From Rutpela maculata (lineage: Eukaryota; Arthropoda; Insecta; Coleoptera; Cerambycidae), in NCBI GenBank assembly GCA_936432065.2, contig OW386293.2, positions 103,375,795 through 103,439,794 of the forward strand: DNA of 64,000 nucleotides, given 5' to 3'. Position 1 is the stretch's first letter, and every line of letters begins with the position of its first letter. The position numbers were made by a program, and so were the translations under genes. This document shows positions 46,092 through 57,113 of this stretch, one piece after another. The notes below the pieces were generated by a model, which worked only from the letters and a program-made list of their open reading frames with translations, made no database searches and had not been told where the DNA came from.

Positions 46092-46848
46092 ATGGCAGAT
46101 TCAAATATATTACATCAAATCATGATGATGACAGGATTAAACAGAAAAATTGAAGAGAATAACCAGAAATTAGAAGAAACTAAACAAGAAATTAAGAAAA
46201 ACGTTAATATGAAACTAGAAGAAAATAAACAAGAAATTAATAAGAGGATAGATGAAAACAAAGAACAAATGAAAAAAAAGGTTTGATGAGAACAACAAAA
46301 AAGTTGAAGAATGTGTATACGAAATGAAAGGAAAAGGTGGGGAGTAGATTGGATAAAATAATCGAAGAGTTCAACAATGAAATAGAAGCTAAGGTGAAAT
46401 TGGTAGCAGATGGGATTAAGGCTGAAATAACTAATCATGTTGAGAATGTTATGGTTGATGAATTCTCCGAAATAGAAAACAGGATGAATAATCAGAAGGA
46501 AACAGTAAATCAAAACATAAAGGACAGGAAGGAAAGTTAATTTAAATGAATACGCAGTTATCAACGAAGGAAGAACAAGGAGCGAACGCTACAAATAACA
46601 ACCAGGTACAAACAATCACATATGCGTGTGGCAAGAATTTGTTTTATTTCTATGGAAATGCGACTCGTCCCAAAATATTCACTACTAGATTGAGACAACA
46701 TATGGAAATTCTACATTCACGCATAAATCTCAAACAGGTGTTCCAAACTATGTTGAAATCAGAAGCAGAAATATGGTATCAAATGATAGAAGGAAAATTA
46801 AAAAATAAATTCTTCGATACCCGTGACATCTGTAGTGTATCGAAATAA
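46092..46848 (+). pseudogene. LTR-retrotransposon gag relic
   Basis: Three consecutive frames form one broken protein. 46092-46286 is a Lys/Glu-rich coiled coil with repeated heptads (KLEENKQEINKRIDENKEQ). A frameshift at an A-run near 46270 and another before 46337 lead to more coiled coil (LDKIIEEFNNEIEAKVKLV). 46546-46848 carries a gag-like core: NLFYFYGNATRPKIFTTRLR, then MLKSEAEIWYQMIE, resembling the F-x-G-x2-x-P-x2-F...L-x-G-x-A-x2-W-Y pattern of Ty3/gypsy gag. It stops where more gag and pol would follow. No protease, RT or integrase is seen nearby. Confidence 0.5.
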
Positions 46849-48148
46849 TTTTCCTCTACGACGATATGAATGGATTAAAAGTACGGTATTAAATCTTCAT
46901 TTGTATTGATCCTTGACGAGATTTTTGAACAGCAAACGTCAGCTCTTCTAACCTATAACTGCTGACGAAGTTCTTTACACGCCTTCTTTTAGTTTTTAAA
47001 ATTCACTAGTGAGCGACCACGGCTGCGATGACACCCAGGATCATGATCTTCTGACATTTTAGTATTTCCTACGTAAGCACAGGACTTCAAAGAATCCATC
47101 ATGTAAATTTCAGCCTCAAGCCACTGTCTTCCAGAATGCGGCTCCGTTTATGCGCAAAGTTTTGCCAATTCTGGTTAATTTTCAAACAAAAAATTTGCTA
47201 CTTTATTGAAATTTCTCGCAACATGCCTGAATAATTTTGAAATCACAAAAAGAAGACTCATAAGTTTCCTGGAAACATTAACTTGCCTTTCAGATTTCTT
47301 ACTAGAGAGCCACGTTTCAAAGACGTCACCGTTGTTGATCGATAGAGTAGATCCCGAAGGTGTTTAGAGTAGGTTCTAAAATATCATAAAATGTTGAATT
47401 TAAAATGAGCTTTGTTGGGCTTTTTAAGAAAAACCTCATGCGAGTTGATCATGTTGTAATGTTTCACAATTTTTGACATGTGTTTTTAAATAATATTCTG
47501 ATTGAAACGTTAGCGCTTTAGAATCTTTTAAAATATAAAATATTCACCGTTTCAAAAATAACACAAACAGTAAAAACAATTAATATAAAAACTTTCAAGT
47601 GCATAGCCTGTGGGGGAGCAGCCTCCCCCCAAGCCGTCTTCCATAACCAAAAAAATAAAGAAGCATAATCTCTATCAGTATAAAGCAATATCCAAATTAT
47701 CCCTTCAAATAAATATTTTGTAATTAATGCCAATAGTATCTAGTAGAGGAATAATATTTTTAATAAAGATATATTAAATGAATTCGCGAAATTGGTATTT
47801 ATTTATTATTTATTAATGCGGTAATATAATAGTTTTCAACCATTTTCTGAAAAGTTTTCCTCATCCTCTGGGGAGGTCGGTTCTACTGAACCCCCCCCCC
47901 CACCAGATGAATTTTCCGGCTGCGCCACTGAACACTTTGGTAGTTACGCAGATAATAACAGTTCAGGATGAAATTATTAATTACCTTCTTACACTGTCAA
48001 CTTTGCGATTGTTTATTAGTGGGGGTAAATATATTACATTATAATTGGTGTTACAAGATGAATGGGTTACCACTCTTAGTCTCCACTAAATTAGTTTTCA
48101 TATATCTTACAAGTTGAAATTTGAATATTGTCTTAGAACCGGAACACT
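46849..48148. other. Anonymous sequence
   Basis: Contains a C-run at 47889-47901 and short chance frames. No supported gene. Confidence 0.4.
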
Positions 48149-48598
48149 GTGCGTCGCCAGGTTTCCCGATACGTGACCTTGCGAGCTGTTACTGACTTAT
48201 CTCCACCTTTAACACGAGCTGCTGGACTAATACTAGAAATAGTATGTTGTATTAAATCCAACCAAGATTCCTTTATAACTAATGACTTTCATCATAATGA
48301 CAACACTAGAAATGGTCAAAACTTGTGTATCCCATTACATTATCTAACAAAATATGAAGAGTGGCCCAGATATATGCGAATAAAATTATTTAATCAGCTT
48401 CCAGCTAAACTCAAATGTGTCGTTAATTTAAATTTTAAGACATTTTATTAATATGTTGTTTTAGTAGCTTAGGTTTTTTTGAGAATATCTGTGGTGGTGA
48501 GATAGTCTCACAAAATTGTTTTCTTAACTACCTATATCACTTTTTTGCGGTCATTTATTTATTATGGACAATAAAGATTCTTATTGTCACATTAATGA
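48149..48598 (+). pseudogene. 3' end of a decayed LINE (CR1/jockey type)
   Basis: The reading includes HHNDNTRNGQNLCIPLHYLT and MRIKLFNQLPAKLK, matching the conserved LINE C-terminus (HNYNTRNxxxLxxPxHxxxxxxxSPxYxGxxLYNKLPxxIK). A stop follows, then a short 3' UTR ending GGACAATAAAGATTCTTATT near 48590, which looks like the element's 3' end. The rest of the element is absent. Confidence 0.75.
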
Positions 48599-49382
48599 AT
48601 TCTCTCGCAGACAATGACATATTATTGAGTACGAAGTGTTAAGATAACTGTGCATCTTAATAAGGAATTTTTAATTAGGAACTGTGTCCCTGCCAACAAC
48701 TCTTTTATCAGTTGATTTTCAAAGATCAAAAGGGCACATATGTCCTCATTGTGTTTTCTTTAAATTACAGTTTCCAATTGAAAAGTAATATTTATATTTT
48801 AACTGCGGCCTGACGCGTCGTCGTTTCAACTGAGCGCGGCGGCTTTTGTGTTTGGCAGGTTGACCAGCGGAGGTTATTTTAAAGGGGTCTTCCAATGTAT
48901 TCAGCTGTCAGAAGTTCCCGGTTTCCGACCACTTTAATCTTATTTGACAACACAACTATCAAGACTTGTTATAAACAGAGGTGGATACAGTTGTTTGAAA
49001 TTTGTCAAAGAATGATGGTTCCGTTGCGCTTCATCGGGCTGTCCGTGTTATTATTTTTGTATATTTGTCAGCAGTCAGTTGTGATTTTATTTCATAGAGG
49101 AAAAACTTTAACTATACGGTGTTGGAAAAAAGTTTGGAGAAAATAATTGTTGGTATCAATTTAATAACACTGGCTATATAATTGGGAATAATTCATTTTA
49201 TAAAAACTAATTTCAGTTACATAAATAAATAAATAAATAATTAAATTCAATTATCCAGTGGACCAAAACACAAAATAGAGTAACTCTGTGGAGGTATAAA
49301 AGGACAAGTTAGGTAGATTCAGATAATAAATTGGTAATTAATATAACTAGGTAAGTATAAATGAAGAACATGTAGGACATGA
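48599..49382. other. Anonymous sequence
   Basis: A GC-richer patch lies at 48800-48880. An 83-codon frame at 48895-49146 (+) has one hydrophobic segment (IGLSVLLFLYICQQSVVILF) but nothing else recognisable. Confidence 0.35.
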
Positions 49383-50558
49383 GTACATTAGGATGGTCCA
49401 AAAATACATTGCAAAACTTTTTTCATGCTAGAGGGTCTCGATCCCCCCCCCCCCCAGCGTTTTTCCATATCCGAAAAAAGTACGTACGAATTTTATGGTT
49501 TTTCAAAATTTTGATTATAATGGTACCCATGGAGGCCTGAAGTTTCTCATGTAAATTGCATGGGGAAAAATCACATTTTGGGATTATTTGAATAATTGTT
49601 CAGGGTTATTGAAAATCTTCCATTAAACTTATAGGACTTGGAGAGGACTATCCAACGAAGAATTTGATGTGCCCCAAAAACTACCCTTATATCAAAAAAT
49701 TCCATTTGTTTAAATAATTTCTTTTCTCGAAAATTCGCCTAAAATCCTGTTTTCTGAGATTGGACTGACACTCTGTTATTTTTAAGTGACAAACAATTTC
49801 CATTGTTTAAATAATAAATTATTATTTATTTTCAATTTTTCATTAAATTATGCTAGAAAAGTCAGCTTTTTTTGCAATAGAGTCATAAAGAAATTTATAT
49901 ATTATTGAATTTTATGTTTTTCATGTCTATGTCTATAATTGATTAAACCATTATTTATTTAAACAAATTAAATTTGTTTAAACAAACGTTATTAGGTTAG
50001 ATTAGAATTAGATAACTTAGGTAAGATATATAAAACATAAAATGTTACAAAAAAAGCTGACTTTTCTAGCATAATTTGAAAAAAGTTGAAAATAAATAAT
50101 TATTGAGTGTTTAAACAATAGAAAATATAAAATAAAAGACCAGTCCAATTTTAGAAACAAATAGAATTTGCTTAAATAAATGAAAATTGACTAAAAAATG
50201 TTGATAAATATACCACTAGACCAATAGTAATAATTTCTGAAGGAAAAACGAGAATCAAGTGCTCAAAAGGGTCAATTCCCATATATAATATCAAATTCTT
50301 CATTGGATAGTCCTCTTCAAGTCCTTTAAGTTTAATGCAAGATTTCCCCTAACCCTGAACAATTATTCAAAAAATCCCATAAAGTGATTTTTCCCCATGC
50401 AATTTACATGAGAAACTTCAGGTTTCCATAGGCACCACTTAAAATCAAAATTTTGAAAAACCAAGAAATATGTACTTACTTTTTACGGATTTGGGAACAA
50501 ATTGGGGGGATCGAGACCCTCTATAAAAAAATAGTCATTTTGGACCACCCTAGTGTAC
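49383..50558. repeat. Large palindrome F6, 1.18 kb, about 575 bp arms
   Basis: The left arm (49383-49960) and right arm (49985-50558) are inverted copies almost throughout. Ends GTACATTAGGATGGTCCAAA and, reversed, GTACACTAGGGTGGTCCAAA. Inner landmarks GGTCTCGATCCCCCC, ATTTACATGAGAAACTTCAG, AATTATTCA, GGACTTG, GAATTTGAT and AAAGCTGACTTTTCTAGC appear mirrored. The centre is AAACAAATTAAATTTGTTT, itself a palindrome. TA at both edges of GGRTGGTCC suggests a TA or TTA target duplication. No coding capacity. It is either a long foldback element or two inverted copies fused. Confidence 0.85.
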
Positions 50559-51287
50559 ATATGACACCGGTTCCAAGAACATAGTTGGAAAATTCTTGTT
50601 TGTTTTAAAATTATATTAAATTTTTGAATTACCAAATCTTTCGTTAAACTTTCGCGACATATATGGAAAAATTATTGAAATTTTTCACAATTATGCTTAT
50701 CTTTTATTATTTTATCTCGCATCTGAATATTTGTAATTACCTTCCTTTTTTTATTTCTCCCATGATCTTGATTTATTATATCACATATTGTTTTATCTTT
50801 GTTAACAGTACTTTCTTTCATTTTGAAGTTTTTTGGTTGTAGCTATTACTCCTTTATATATTTTTTACATTGTTTATGGTATTCTCTATCGTTTTATTTG
50901 AGTCAATCTTTTTCTCATATAGCTGTTTTAATTTTTTTGCAGACCTTTTTATACTTAATGTTTATCTATTTATTACTATTAGATTTACTAAATGCGTCCA
51001 GAAAAGGAAAAAAATAATTCGAAATAATGTGGCAGACAGACAGACAGACAAATCATTAACAAGCCATCATCTGGTGCATCACTTCGATATACCCCATTCC
51101 ATGTTTCTTTGCTCAAATAATTAAAAAATAAATTACTGCTGCTAAAAATGCTCCTATATGAGGTATTATTTTTTGTTTTACATCAAGGCTATATATTGTA
51201 TTATTTCTTAATAGTTATATACCATACTGTATTCCGCACATATTGCGTTTAATGAACGAAGTTAAGATTTTTTTGATAAATAACACA
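50559..51287. other. Anonymous AT-rich sequence
   Basis: Hydrophobic short frames (50799-51124) arise from T-rich sequence. A CAGACAGACAGACAGACA tract lies near 51031-51049. Confidence 0.4.
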
Positions 51288-52155
51288 GGTCAACATTTGA
51301 TCTAAGAACAATCACCAGACTTTTCCAGAGTATACATAGGCTTTTTGCGACTAAAAAATCTGGAAAACTGCTTACGTGGGTTTTTTTAGGTCGCTGACCT
51401 CGAATCCGTGGTTGGCTGGACTCTATCACATCGGATTCATTTGAAGGTCAAACTAAGAAAAACTGGTGTAAAAAATTTGAAAAAATTTTTGTTTATGTTT
51501 TTGGGATTACTGAGTTCAATTTTGTCGTTATTTCATCTCAAAGTTTCTTTAAAGCCATATCATGATCAAATTAAAACAAGAATGTTGAAAACCATGTAAG
51601 TGAAAAATTTTAGGTACAGGTTTATTTTATCACTGAATATATATCTATATTAAGCCATCTGTCATAAATCTATTGACATTTCTGTTTTGCCTCCTGGCCA
51701 GGACCCAATTTCCATAAGAAAGGTGAGGGGTTCTTTTTGAAGTTTGAGTTTGAAATAACCTCTAGGGTATCCGTCAATGTCAAAATGACAACTGATTCGA
51801 ATTGAGCGACCCCAAAAACATACAAAAACTTTTTGTCAGTTTGACCTTCAAATGACCTTGAATCCGATATGATACAGTCCAGCCAACCACGGATTCAAAA
51901 TGCCTTGAAATGACCTCTAGGTGTTCTGATGTTCTTGAATGGTAAAAATAACAGCGGATTCGAATTCAGCGACCTCAGAAACATAAACATAAATTTTTTC
52001 AAATTTTTTACAACTCTCTCTCTACTTTTTCTCAGTTTGACCTTCAAATGACCAAGAACCTGACGTGATGAAGCTTAACCAACCTCGGATTCGGAATCAG
52101 CGATCCAAAAGACCTATGTATACTCTGGTGATTGTTGTTAGATCAAATGTTGACC
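51288..52155. repeat. Hairpin element F7 with internal sub-repeats
   Basis: The left arm (51288-51580) and right arm (51890-52155) mirror each other: AGGTCAACATTTGATCTAA, CAATCACCAGA, GTATACATAGG, CGAATCCG, GGTTGG, TCATTTGAAGGTCAAACT and AATTTGAAAAAATTT. A further copy of the unit (GACCTTCAAATGACC, GAATCCGATATGATACAGTC, AGCCAACCACGGATTC) lies near 51840-51900. The element thus contains several iterations of one module of about 170-200 bp in both orientations. Confidence 0.75.
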
Positions 52156-52169
52156 TATGTAATCAACAT

Positions 52170-53100
52170 TACTACAGACATCATGCAATTCTTGACAGAA
52201 TTATGTTACAATCAAGTTAATAAAATCAAATGTGGAGGGATATTTCTAGATCTCAGGAAAGCTTTTGATCTTGTCAATCACAACCGACCTTTACAAAAAT
52301 AAAAAAATTATGGCATTCGAGCTAAAATGATTCAGGAGTTACTTGCGTGGCAGGAAACTCTATCTAGGTAAGTGGAACTTGAGGTGTGCTACAAGGGTCC
52401 GTCATGAGACCACTCCTTAACATAATTTACCTCAAAAATTTTAATAATATAAATTTAATTATTTGTACTGATGATACTTCTCTGCTTATCAGTGTCCAAA
52501 AAACAATTAGGCAACGCTCACAATTGGTTTACTGATCATAACCAATTAATAATGTCAAGTTGCATTTACAAAATTTTAATTTTTAATCATTAGTGAAAAC
52601 TCTACCTGGACAGTATATATAAATGAAATTTTAAAAAGCTGCAATATGCCACTGTATTACTCAATTACGTTAAATGATTAGTAAAGCAGTATTAATTGCT
52701 TATTATTGCGCATACTTTGAATCAATTATTAGTTATGCCTTAACTCTGGGTTCTTCACCTGATATGATGAGAGTTTTTTTAATTACAGAGGAGAGCTGTG
52801 CGTTTAATAGCAGTAATAACCAGGCGAGCCAGTTGTAAAGACATTTATAAACAACTTGAAATACGCACGCTATTCTGCTTGTTCCTCTTTGGTGTATTGC
52901 TATACGCCAGATCACAATTAAAAAATGATATCATTAATGCAAATCATTTATGTAACATGCGAAATGCCGTAAAGGACTAACATTATATGAACATTGTCTA
53001 AAATATCTAGCGATTAACTTTTTCAATAAGCTACTCAATTCGTACAAGTCTATTGACATTTTAAATTACAAATAAAGCATTTATTGAAAAGTAAAGCATA
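52170..53100 (+). pseudogene. Decayed LINE reverse transcriptase and C-terminus (jockey/CR1)
   Basis: It begins within RT: CGGIFLDLRKAFDLVNHN (motif A), then LQGSVMRPLLNIIYLKNF (motif B), ICTDDTSLLI (motif C, Tyr-Ala of YADD changed to Cys-Thr), then RRAVRLIAVITRRASCKDIY and LFCLFLFGVLLYAR of the C-terminal region. NAN and CNMRNAVK mark the degraded HNYNTRN block. Many stops and frameshifts. It begins just after hairpin F7, which may have cut its 5' part. An AAT-rich microsatellite at 53305-53372 lies about 200 bp downstream and may be its tail. Confidence 0.75.
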
Positions 53101-53304
53101 CTATTCCATGCGAGTGCCTTAATGATAGATTGTAAGTTTTATATTTTGTAAAATTTAATTTTAATTTGATGTACATGATGCATGTATCTATATGTTTTTA
53201 TATATCACATGCATCTGTTTATTTATGGGCATGTCATATTTTATCAGATATTTCAGACATTATTTTGACATATTCAAAATCAAGTGAACGAGCTCTTACA
53301 TAAA

Positions 53305-53372
53305 TAAATAATAATGATAATAATAATAATAATAATAATAATAGTAATAATAATAATAATAACAATAAGTTA
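53305..53372. repeat. (AAT)n microsatellite, possible LINE tail
   Basis: About 20 AAT units with a few substitutions. It lies between two plus-strand LINE relics. For a plus-strand element it would be an (AAT)n tail, the opposite strand sense from the (ATT)n tails of LINE-1 and LINE-2. Confidence 0.8.
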
Positions 53373-53419
53373 AACCGGTTACCGATGCCAATAATCTTAC
53401 TGTTTTTTTTATTATTTTA

Positions 53420-54290
53420 GGCTTACTACCTGTTTTCCATTATAGAGGTATGTCCATATTATAATCAGAGAATTAGAAATAAAGTTTTTCAAATGTACAA
53501 TTGCGATTTAAGAAGAACATTAACAACACGATAATAGCGTTAACACATCTGGTAAATGATTTTCTTAGAAGCATTGATTATAGAAAATGTATCTGTTTAC
53601 TATCGATGTATTTCTCAAAGGGCTTTTGATACCTTAGACATTCCATGATGTAAGAGCAAAGCTTAATTATTTCGGATTTTCTGATTTGCAGTAGTTTTCG
53701 TGGGAAGTTACTTTACTGGAAAAAATCAGCTGCAGCTGTAGGTGATGGCGGCATTCGACTTTTATGCCTTTCAAACTTTAAATGCAGGTATGCCTCGAGG
53801 TTCAATTTTAGGGCAAAGTTGTATAATTGTTTACGATACTGATGTTACAGTTAGTTTTACAGTCAATAGTTACCTAGTAATTTATTATGGAGGTAACTCG
53901 AAACATAAATCAATGCGGTGAGATGTTTTAACTTTAACAAACTAGATCTTAAATAAAATCTCAGCATTCATTTAACCATAATTTAAAACTAGATCTTGAA
54001 AAATCGCAAGTTATGGTAATAAGTAGCATTTTTCAGCTGCTTTTGATGGCATTATAATCAGTAAAATTATTTCTATAAATGAGACTAAATGTTTAGGGCT
54101 TTGGTTAGACTCAACCTCAAAATATGTATTCAAATTGAGATAACAAATTTTAACAAAATATACAGTTTTACTAATAGGAAGAAAATCAAAGGCAAAGGTA
54201 TTATGTTCAGTTTAACTATGCTGATATGATACACAGAAAATTTTTTTATCGGTGACGAACAAAAAGAAAATGTTAAAGGTTGAAAAAAGT
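53420..54290 (+). pseudogene. Strongly decayed LINE reverse transcriptase
   Basis: Recognisable pieces: QRAFDTLDIP (motif A, near 53620), AGMPRGSILG (motif B, near 53788; family GVPQGSILG) and ETKCLGLWLDSTSKY (thumb, near 54080; family YLGIxLDxxL). YADD is not readable. Stops are frequent. Clade cannot be given beyond jockey/CR1-like. Confidence 0.6.
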
Positions 54291-54334
54291 TATTTTACAA
54301 TATCCTATACAGATGTCTCTGATTGTTTACGGCA

Positions 54335-55110
54335 GGTATTTTCAGTAAGCACGTCCGCGCAACATGCTTCAAGGCGGAGAAAAGGCCGGGGGCACTAGCC
54401 AGACTGCTGTCGAATATAGGGGGTTCAGCAGTTCAAAGAGGATTATCCTATACAACGTCGTCCAGTCAATCATCCTCCCCAGTATGGTACAGGGTGACGA
54501 GGAACAAAAGATACAGGGAAATGCACAGAGGATGCGGGGGCCTATAAATACTCAACTAGGGCGCTGCAAGTCATAACAGGAGTTCCACCAATCGAGCTAC
54601 TAGTCGAAGAAGGGAAGAATACCCACGAAGCTGAGGATGGGCATCTACTGAGCCGCAAGAAATGAGAATGGGACCAAACCGTCATAAAATGGCAAAACAT
54701 ATGGGACGAGGAAATAAACCTGGAACAGTGGACAAAGAGGCTAATACCACAGCTTAAACCCTGAGTTAACTGCGAATTTAGGAAAATCGATTACTTCCTA
54801 ACCCAATTTCTAATTGGTCATGGTGAAATGGAAGGAGAATAGGTGCATGGCGAATCTGGAAATCGATGAAAAGACTGATCAAGAAGATCATGGAGAGGAA
54901 GGAACAAGTGGAGCGCGAATATCAAAATAGGCAATAGAGAATAGTTATGTGGAAAAATCGACCGGCACTGTAACCTGACGCATGTCTAAACTACGATCCC
55001 AGGTTACGGTTGCGACGCACTGGGAGAGGTTTCAGCTTGGGTTAGAGTTCAGCAGGAGGGGATATCATCCGCAGCTTAGTGTCTATCGCGGCGGGTGTCA
55101 TGATAATGCC
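54335..55110 (+). pseudogene. R1-clade LINE relic, RT C-terminal region
   Basis: The plus strand gives FKAEKRPGALARLLSNIGG, SSKRIILYNVVQSIILPSM, then ITGVPPIELLVEE-like IQEFHQSSY*SKK, KWQNIWDEE, TKRLIPQLKP, and FRKIDYFLTQFLIGHGE. These match the R1/LOA-group C-terminus (KAEKxxxALxRLMPNxGG, SSKRRLLxxVVxSxxLY, WTxxLIPDLxxWxxRxHG, DFYLTQxLSGHGCF). The GC content is higher than around it. Frameshifts are many. The remaining zinc-finger region is only traceable to about 55110. It lies outside any recognisable rDNA. Confidence 0.7.
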
Positions 55111-56866
55111 CCCCCCCCCAAAAAGGCATTTTCAGTAATGTCTTTTTTTACGCTCGAAAATAACGTACTTTCTAGACTAGGGACATTCACTGATTAGGTG
55201 TAATATTTGATGAAAAGCTGTAATTTACACATCTTATTAATCAAGTGTCGATTACAGGGGCGGTATAAACAAAGTTGCAAGTAAAAAATAAAATACATAT
55301 TTTTATCTACAGCAGGGGCGCTACATGATGGCATGATGGGGGCGAAGGAGGAAGAGTGCCTTCCTAGTCCCTCTCAGCTACACCATTGATTGTAAGGTCC
55401 AATTTGGAAAATTCGTCGGTAATATAGTGTCCATATTGTAAGATACTTATAGAAATTATTCTATATTTAAAGCTGACGGAACATAAAATATCCACCTATT
55501 CGTTAACCCCAGTCTGAACTATTATCGAGGTTCTCATTAGTATCGTTAGAAGATCGCCGCAAAGACTCTTACTTAACTTTTCTTTACTTGTACTATGTAC
55601 TTTAAATACGGTTATAATTATTTTAAACATTTAGTTAATGTGCTTGCGTGTGTGTGAGTATGCACATTATTGCTTATGTAAAGTTACACTATTCTTTATT
55701 TTGAAATATGTTTCTTCCTATCCAGTAATTGGGTCTTTCTACCCACAGGGTAGTGCATATAAATAAATATTTTTACCATTATTTCTGGATTGCTATCTGG
55801 TCTCTTGTAAAAAATTCTTTCAATGATATATGATGTTAAAATAATTGATTTATCTCAAAACGTGGACGAGGTTAATTACTTTAAATTATTAATTATAAAG
55901 TTAACAAACGTCAAGGAAATGGTTGTCAGATACCTCTAAAAGGAATAATCAGTGCACTAACAAGTTGGATATAAGAAAATCTGAATCTTTGACACCAAAA
56001 TTATTGTTCGGTATTCGAGACGCTATCAGCGGGGAAACAGGTTGATTTAGAGATATGTTTATATTTGAAATAGTGTATAAGGGAATGTTTGCATATCGTA
56101 AATTCTATCAGGCAATTCTTTGCGACAGCGACGATAAAACCTCACTCCATTCACGTTAACTACCGTTGCGAACGGCTAGGACAGGAATAGTGACATTGAT
56201 TCCAACCAAGGATACCACTACTAGCTATCCGCGTGGTGTTCGAGAGATCTTGTTAGCGTAAATAATTGTTCCTCTGACTTTTGTATATAAACGTACTGAA
56301 ATTCTCAGCCGGTTCGCTGACGGGTGACTGTCGCCATATTTGAAAAATAATGCTCTCTGACTGTGCCTAAAGTTTTTCTTTTGTATTGCACATCGTTATA
56401 AAACTAATATAAATCAAAATTATTGTGTTTCAAAATTTCTTCAATGCTATTTACCGCATACTTTGTATCAAGTACTGGGTGGACCAAATTTTGGATTTGC
56501 TCTAAAACTATGCCAGATAGACAAAAACCAATATAGGTGACCTGAGCTCGATTTTCGAGAAACAAACAATGGCGTAAAACGCAATGGTCTATCTTTTTCG
56601 ACTACCGAGCTACAGAGGCATTTTTGGATGACCCTCTATATATCAATTACCAAGTGTCGAATCGAAAATCGAGTAACACATTCTTAAGGCACTTTTTTTT
56701 TAGTAGAATTCGCTGATAAGAAGAAAATTATGCATGCCTCAGTTTTCGAGATATAGACATAACTTGTGTTTTTTTAAATGGATCACCTCATGAAAATCCG
56801 CACATAACCGCTACAGTTAATCGTCAAGGACGAGAATTTTTTTTTTAATTTTATAATATCTTTTTT
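55111..56866. other. Anonymous sequence
   Basis: GTATATAAACG at 56283 is TATA-like, with no transcribed feature identified. A C-run lies at 55110-55119. No gene supported. Confidence 0.4.
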
Positions 56867-57113
56867 CTTTACTGGTTGATTTTATTCAAAAATAGGGTTC
56901 TTCCTCTAGCTAGCACTAACTTACTTTCCAAATTTCAATACAATCGGACTTTTCTTTCTTAAGTTATCATGCTTACAAGAAACGTGACGGACGGACGGAC
57001 GGACAGACGGACATTTTTAAAGTTGATGATATGAAAATGTTTTCTCTGCGAGCGATATTTACGATTTTAGAAATGTGCCGATCAAATACAATATACTCTT
57101 CGTTTTTGCGAAG
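56867..57113 (+). repeat. Family-A repeat, copy A4
   Basis: Nearly identical to 1310-1565: AGGGTTCTTCCTCTA, CACTAACTTACTTTCC, the GGACGGACGGACGGACAG tract, AGAAATGTGCCGATCAAA and the end TGCGAAGAGTATA. No matching left TIR could be found, so it may be truncated at its left side. Confidence 0.75.

Noticed and set aside
46115..46564. 149-codon hydrophobic minus-strand frame
   Set aside because: It is the antisense of the Lys/Glu-rich gag coiled coil, which automatically gives Phe/Leu/Ile-rich sequence.
50799..51124. Small membrane proteins
   Set aside because: Hydrophobicity comes from T-rich DNA. No start context, homology or conserved frame.
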